In this document: positions 34,255 to 37,548 of the stretch, in pieces
Layout: each line of letters starts with the position of its first letter
How positions within the stretch are numbered: the stretch's first letter is position 1
DNA from: Promethearchaeota archaeon
GTDB taxonomy: Archaea; Asgardarchaeota; Lokiarchaeia; Sigyniarchaeales; SOKP01
Length of the DNA: 37,548 nt
Direction of reading: 5' to 3'
Assembly: GCA_019894715.1 (NCBI GenBank)
Contig: JAGXOA010000017.1
Location: 1 to 37,548 of the forward strand
The notes under the pieces: model-generated
Databases searched by the model: none
What the model was told of the DNA's origin: nothing
What the model saw: only the letters and a program-made list of their open reading frames with translations
Program-made: the position numbers and the translations under genes

Positions 34255-35592
34255 TTGGATATTATGTCAAATGATAATTTAGATTTATTAGAAAAGAAAA
34301 TAATAAGTAATAAAATAGAAGAATATGATATTTACTACTTAGAATCAAATATTTATGAAACTCAATTCATCCAAGAAAAAATAGAATCTGAAAGAGAAGT
34401 AAATAAAATCAATTATTTTATTAGAATACTTGAGCAAAAAGGAAATAATACAGGAATTGGATTAGTCAAAGGTGATTCTTTAAAAGATAAACAAATTAAT
34501 AGAGATATAGAAAAATGCAAAACGCTTTCAAAGATAAATAATACTACTAAATACTACTTTCCTGGGAAAAATCCGTATAATCAAATCATACTTGCTGAAG
34601 AAAATATTTTAAAGAATCCATTGGATATTAAAAACAAATATTGTGATATCTTATTATCTTCTATCAACAATTTAGAGAAAACTAAACCCAGCTTTGGCAA
34701 ATTTAGAGTACATATACAGAATAAGTTTTTAAAAAACAATAATAAATTGAATTTAAATTCAACAAAGACATATTTTTTCTTTGAATTCGCTCTTAAAGCA
34801 GAAAGTAATGATAAACTAGCAGAATATTGGGATATTGAATATGTGAAAAATTCTAAGGATTTAGAATTAGAGGAGAGAATGAAAAAATGGGCAAATAACG
34901 CTAAGGACGCTTTAGAAGCAAAACTACCTCATCCAAAAAAAGATGCAACAGTGATTTTTTCACCAAATTTACTGAAAGATGCATTAAATCCTGTACTAAG
35001 CTTTCATGCATCAGGGGAAGCTTTTTATGACAAAACAAGTTCTTTTAAATTAGAGGAAAAAATAGCTGATGAAAATTTCACTATTATTGATGATGGGCTA
35101 TTTGAAGGAGGATTAAATTCAAATCCTTGGGATGGCGAAGGAAATCCACATCAAAAAACCAAATTAATAGAAAAAGGAATTTTTAAAAATCGAATATTTG
35201 ACCAAAAATATTCTATATTGGAGAATATTATTTCAACCGGTAATGGAATCAGAACTTCCGAAGGATCAATAACAAATACAATCTCCAATTTAATTATTCC
35301 TTCAGGGAATATATCGTTGGAAGAAATAATCTCAACTATTAAAGAAGGTTATTTTATAGAAAAATGTTCATGGTTAAATCCTGATCAATTCACTGGTTCC
35401 TTTGGCACAGAAATTAGAAATGGATACTATATCAAAAATGGAAACCTTGAAAATCCAATTAAAGGGGGGAATCTTAGTGGAAATGTATTAGATATGCTTA
35501 AGAATTGTAAATATATTTCAAAAGAACGTGAATACTCTGAAAATTCATATTTTCCATATATAGCATTCTCTAACCTAAATATTTCTATTTAA
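34255..35592 (+). CDS. tldE: TldE/PmbA subunit
   Basis: The partner of TldD. It has the same two-domain layout but no HExxxH, as expected for TldE. Visible family segments are the C-terminal domain start ATVIFSPNLLKDAL, LNPVLSFHASGEAFYDKTSSF, the FTIIDDGL and GLNSNPWDGEG block, and the GNxSGNVLDML end segment. Length 445. Either TTG 34255 or ATG 34264 (MSNDN) may be the start. The heterodimer matures ribosomally made peptides or degrades modified ones in bacteria; a substrate gene is not evident next door. Confidence 0.93.
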   Translation: MDIMSNDNLDLLEKKIISNKIEEYDIYYLESNIYETQFIQEKIESEREVNKINYFIRILEQKGNNTGIGLVKGDSLKDKQINRDIEKCKTLSKINNTTKYYFPGKNPYNQIILAEENILKNPLDIKNKYCDILLSSINNLEKTKPSFGKFRVHIQNKFLKNNNKLNLNSTKTYFFFEFALKAESNDKLAEYWDIEYVKNSKDLELEERMKKWANNAKDALEAKLPHPKKDATVIFSPNLLKDALNPVLSFHASGEAFYDKTSSFKLEEKIADENFTIIDDGLFEGGLNSNPWDGEGNPHQKTKLIEKGIFKNRIFDQKYSILENIISTGNGIRTSEGSITNTISNLIIPSGNISLEEIISTIKEGYFIEKCSWLNPDQFTGSFGTEIRNGYYIKNGNLENPIKGGNLSGNVLDMLKNCKYISKEREYSENSYFPYIAFSNLNISI

Positions 35593-35714
35593 TAGCATGA
35601 TTTGAGTTTTATTCACTTTTTGGTTTTTATTTTAATTTTATAAAGAACTAACGATTATTCATAAATTATATTAATTTTAAATAATATTAGCTATCTAAAA
35701 GGATATTTTTTAAA

Positions 35715-35948
35715 ATGGCTTCACGTTGTCCAGAATGTGCAGGGAAAATGACTTATAATCCAGATTTAAAATGTATGGTTTGTAATTCATGTGGTCTTTC
35801 ATTAACTCGTTTCGAATTAGATAATTATTGGCAAAAGATCAGAAATCAAAACTTAAATAATCTTGATGAATCAGAAGCAAAGAGAAAGCGAAAAAAAGAT
35901 TGGTTAGAGTGGTACGCCAAATCTAGGAACGATAAGGAAAAATACTAA
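35715..35948 (+). CDS. Small zinc-ribbon protein
   Basis: A 77-residue protein opening with a zinc ribbon like that of TFIIB or TFS: RCPECAGKM, then MVCNSCGL, with C-x2-C at 5-8 and 23-26. The remainder is one charged helix with a basic patch KRKRKKDWLEWY. It may bind nucleic acid. Small zinc ribbons of this type are common in archaea and named function is lacking. Confidence 0.75.
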   Translation: MASRCPECAGKMTYNPDLKCMVCNSCGLSLTRFELDNYWQKIRNQNLNNLDESEAKRKRKKDWLEWYAKSRNDKEKY

Positions 35949-36090
35949 ATAAAAATAAAAAGAAATAATCAAACATAATAAGTGTAAATCATAGTTGCTG
36001 CTTATCTTTACAATTCTGTACACTCTTTAAATCTTTCTATCTATAGAAATCCCATATTATTTTTTTAAGGTATTGTAAAGATCAGAAAGT

Positions 36091-36222
36091 ATGTATTCCA
36101 TTGGGATTACGACAACTCTTTTAGGTGTGTGTATTAAGACATTAAGAAGATGGGATAAAAAGAATTTGATTACATATTTTAGAACTCTTGGAGGGCATAG
36201 AAGATATCTTAGAACATATTGA
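36091..36222 (+). pseudogene. IS607-family TnpA (serine recombinase) N-terminal remnant
   Basis: The 43-residue frame encodes the MerR-like helix-turn-helix of IS607 OrfA: MYSIGITTTLLGVCIKTLRR, then WDKKN and the hallmark RTLGGHRRYL, after which a TGA cuts it. The resolvase catalytic domain that should follow (about 140 residues) is missing, and I find no tnpB in the next 1 kb. The 340-base gap between 35949 and 36288 is therefore the wreck of an insertion element. Confidence 0.8.
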
Positions 36223-36288
36223 TCCGCGTGAAACAATTAGAATATAAAAATGAGGAATAAAAAAAATTTAGAATAAAATTTTCTTGAT

Positions 36289-36549
36289 TCATTTTAATTC
36301 TCTTACTAATTCATAGTCAATGGTAATTGTACTTTTAGTCTCAATAATTTCTCCAAGGATCAACACTTCTTGATCAATAAATTTATGTAGTACTGGATCA
36401 TTCTCCCATAAATGGGCTTTTTTCCTTACAAGAATTTTCGACCATCTATTAGCGTAAGCATCTAAGAGTTTAATATAATATTTAGGTCCTTCCGATCTGG
36501 ATCCCTTTCCTACGATTTCAACGAAAAGTATTCCACTAATTTCATCCAT
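36289..36549 (-). CDS. Small conserved protein, probably OB-fold-like
   Basis: 86 residues, mostly beta strands with charged turns: GILFVEIVGKGSRSEGPKYY, then KILVRKKAHLWE, a short helix HKFID and ITIDYELVREL. The pattern of five strands with one helix suggests an OB or similar barrel; the repeated Lys/Arg suits nucleic acid or ribosome binding. No named family recognised. It faces the TIGR04076 gene across 92 bases, both likely with own promoters. Confidence 0.6.
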   Translation of the reverse strand: MDEISGILFVEIVGKGSRSEGPKYYIKLLDAYANRWSKILVRKKAHLWENDPVLHKFIDQEVLILGEIIETKSTITIDYELVRELK

Positions 36550-36641
36550 ATAATAAATACACTTAATATACTTTTATAATTAATATTTTTATATATTTAT
36601 TTTTTCTAAAATTTTTTTAAAAATATAATCTAAATACACAT

Positions 36642-36953
36642 ATGCAAAAGATAAAGATTTCTGTTATTAGACGATTTAGTCCAGAAGATGTTTTTGGTGA
36701 ATCAATGTATGAACCAAATGGTAAGATGGTTCCTCCTTGTGATCTCTTAAAGGAAGGACAAGAATTTTTAATGGATAATGAAAATTTAACCAAACCTGAA
36801 GGATTTTGCGAATGGGCTTGGAAGGATATAATACCATTAGTAACTACTTTAGCCTGTGGTGGAAATTTTCAATGGTATCCTAAAGGGACTGCATATGGTG
36901 CTTGTAGTGATGGAATGAGACCTGTTTGCTTTAAACTAGAAGTGAGTGAATAA
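36642..36953 (+). CDS. TIGR04076 family protein
   Basis: A 103-residue protein with the TIGR04076 pattern: KISVIRRFSPEDVFG, CDLLKEGQEFLM, the PEGFCEWAWKDIIP segment, LACGGNFQWY and CSDGMRPVCFKLEV at the end. Conserved cysteines suggest metal or redox work, but function is unknown. Cytosolic, single gene. Confidence 0.8.
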   Translation: MQKIKISVIRRFSPEDVFGESMYEPNGKMVPPCDLLKEGQEFLMDNENLTKPEGFCEWAWKDIIPLVTTLACGGNFQWYPKGTAYGACSDGMRPVCFKLEVSE

Positions 36954-37159
36954 TAATTGATCTAAATCAAAGTATCCGATATAAAAGTACAGAAATAAGA
37001 AGATATTACCATAATAGTATATTATATATACACAAATTTCTTTACGTGAAACAGTTATCCTAGGGGATAGATCAATATGTTTAGAAATAGTTTCGATCTC
37101 ATTTAAATAGACAGAAATATAATTAATAATAAAGTAAAATCATTTAGAAAATAAATATT

Positions 37160-37327
37160 ATGTCAGAAAAATGTAAAATATGTGGTGTGGATCTCTTAGA
37201 AAAAAATCCTAAAAGCGAAAAAGGAATATGTCCCGATTGTAGAAGATTCCGATATCTTTTTTCCGAAATATTGTTTGGATTTATATTTATCGCTGTTTTA
37301 TTATTATGGATGAATTTATATCTTTAA
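37160..37327 (+). CDS. Small zinc-ribbon plus TM protein
   Basis: This 55-residue protein, ATG 37160, starts with a zinc ribbon (C5-x2-C8, then C24-x2-C27 after MSEKCKICGV and KGICPDC) followed by a single TM helix near 36-51 (ILFGFIFIAVLLLW). A basic RRFRYLF stretch before the helix places the ribbon inside the cell. It reverses the helix-then-ribbon order of the protein coded at 27627. Good composition and a clear ATG support it as real. Confidence 0.7.
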   Translation: MSEKCKICGVDLLEKNPKSEKGICPDCRRFRYLFSEILFGFIFIAVLLLWMNLYL

Positions 37328-37444
37328 CGCATAAATTTATGATGTTACTGTGATTCTATTGAAGGATTTAAAAATATTTCAAAAAATAATAGACAATAAC
37401 AAATTATTTTTATCTTTTTCTTTTATCATGATTGCTCAAGAAAA

Positions 37445-37480
37445 CACCTCCCTTTAGGGAGGTGATGAATTGAGTTTGAA
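37445..37480 (+). mobile_element. Perfect TTTA-loop hairpin, IS605/TnpB-end-like (copy c)
   Basis: CACCTCCC-TTTA-GGGAGGTG (37445-37464) is a fully paired, GC-rich 8-bp stem in otherwise AT-rich DNA, followed by ATGAATTGAG and TTTGAAA. Same stem length and loop as copies a and b, but on the plus strand. It could also act as a transcription terminator for the small zinc-ribbon gene, but no T tract follows it. A tnpB gene might lie just outside the window. Confidence 0.4.
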
Positions 37481-37548
37481 AATAAATAAATAAATCATTA
37501 GACTCTCACCTTTCTTATGTAATTCTATACTACTATTTTAGTAAGGAA

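Noticed and set aside
37461-37472. Possible C/D-box guide RNA from GTGATGA after the hairpin
   Set aside because: No D box (CTGA) at a suitable distance and no C'/D' pair.
1-37548. tRNA or rRNA genes
   Set aside because: No GC-rich cloverleaf, no GTTCGAA-type T-loop block and no rRNA-like stretches seen on either strand.

Overview
The window reads as an AT-rich (by eye under about 30% GC) archaeal chromosome segment, most likely from an Asgard archaeon of the Lokiarchaeia type. Evidence: ABCE1/Rli1, an archaeal-type ThrRS editing domain, an HdrA-MvhD electron-transfer fusion, a TldD/TldE pair, frequent TTG starts, a gelsolin-domain protein (a cytoskeletal family shared by eukaryotes and Asgard archaea), a GIFT/GldG-like protein and two vWA proteins with RING/PHD-like zinc fingers. 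No rRNA, tRNA or CRISPR array was found. The assignment rests on gene content; no phylogeny was run.

Layout. 1-5.6 kb holds a lone ThrRS editing domain whose first strand is out of frame, a 7TM protein with a cytoplasmic longin-like domain, AIM24 and DUF2846 proteins, and ABCE1. 5.7-15.6 kb is a cell-surface island: a DUF285/BspA-like 25-residue-repeat protein, an ELWxxDGT-repeat remnant, an SGNH-like secreted protein, a 924-residue secreted multidomain protein beside the duplicated remnant of its own 3' end, and, divergent from that, a membrane protein with an outside seven-bladed propeller and two inside winged-helix DNA-binding domains. 15.8-19 kb holds a YkgJ-type cysteine-cluster protein and HdrA-MvhD.

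19-28 kb is the most Asgard-like part: a zinc-binding hypothetical, a gelsolin-domain protein with two copies of an unrecognised domain, a CDP-alcohol phosphatidyltransferase, a TrmB-like coiled-coil protein, two paralogous vWA/zinc-finger proteins, a 35-residue membrane peptide candidate and a membrane-anchored zinc ribbon. 28-37.5 kb is mostly housekeeping: PfkB kinase, PurA, a polytopic membrane protein, a GIFT-like protein, TldD/TldE, small zinc-ribbon and OB-like proteins, an IS607 TnpA remnant and a TIGR04076 protein. Three intergenic hairpins of identical geometry (8-bp arms, TTTA loop) look like decayed IS200/IS605-type ends or TnpB guide-RNA scaffolds.

Best candidates for undescribed biology: the propeller-TM-wHTH one-component regulator with its divergent secreted partner; the vWA/zinc-finger pair with a shared VGG(F/Y)FGK motif; and the gelsolin protein with tandem novel domains.
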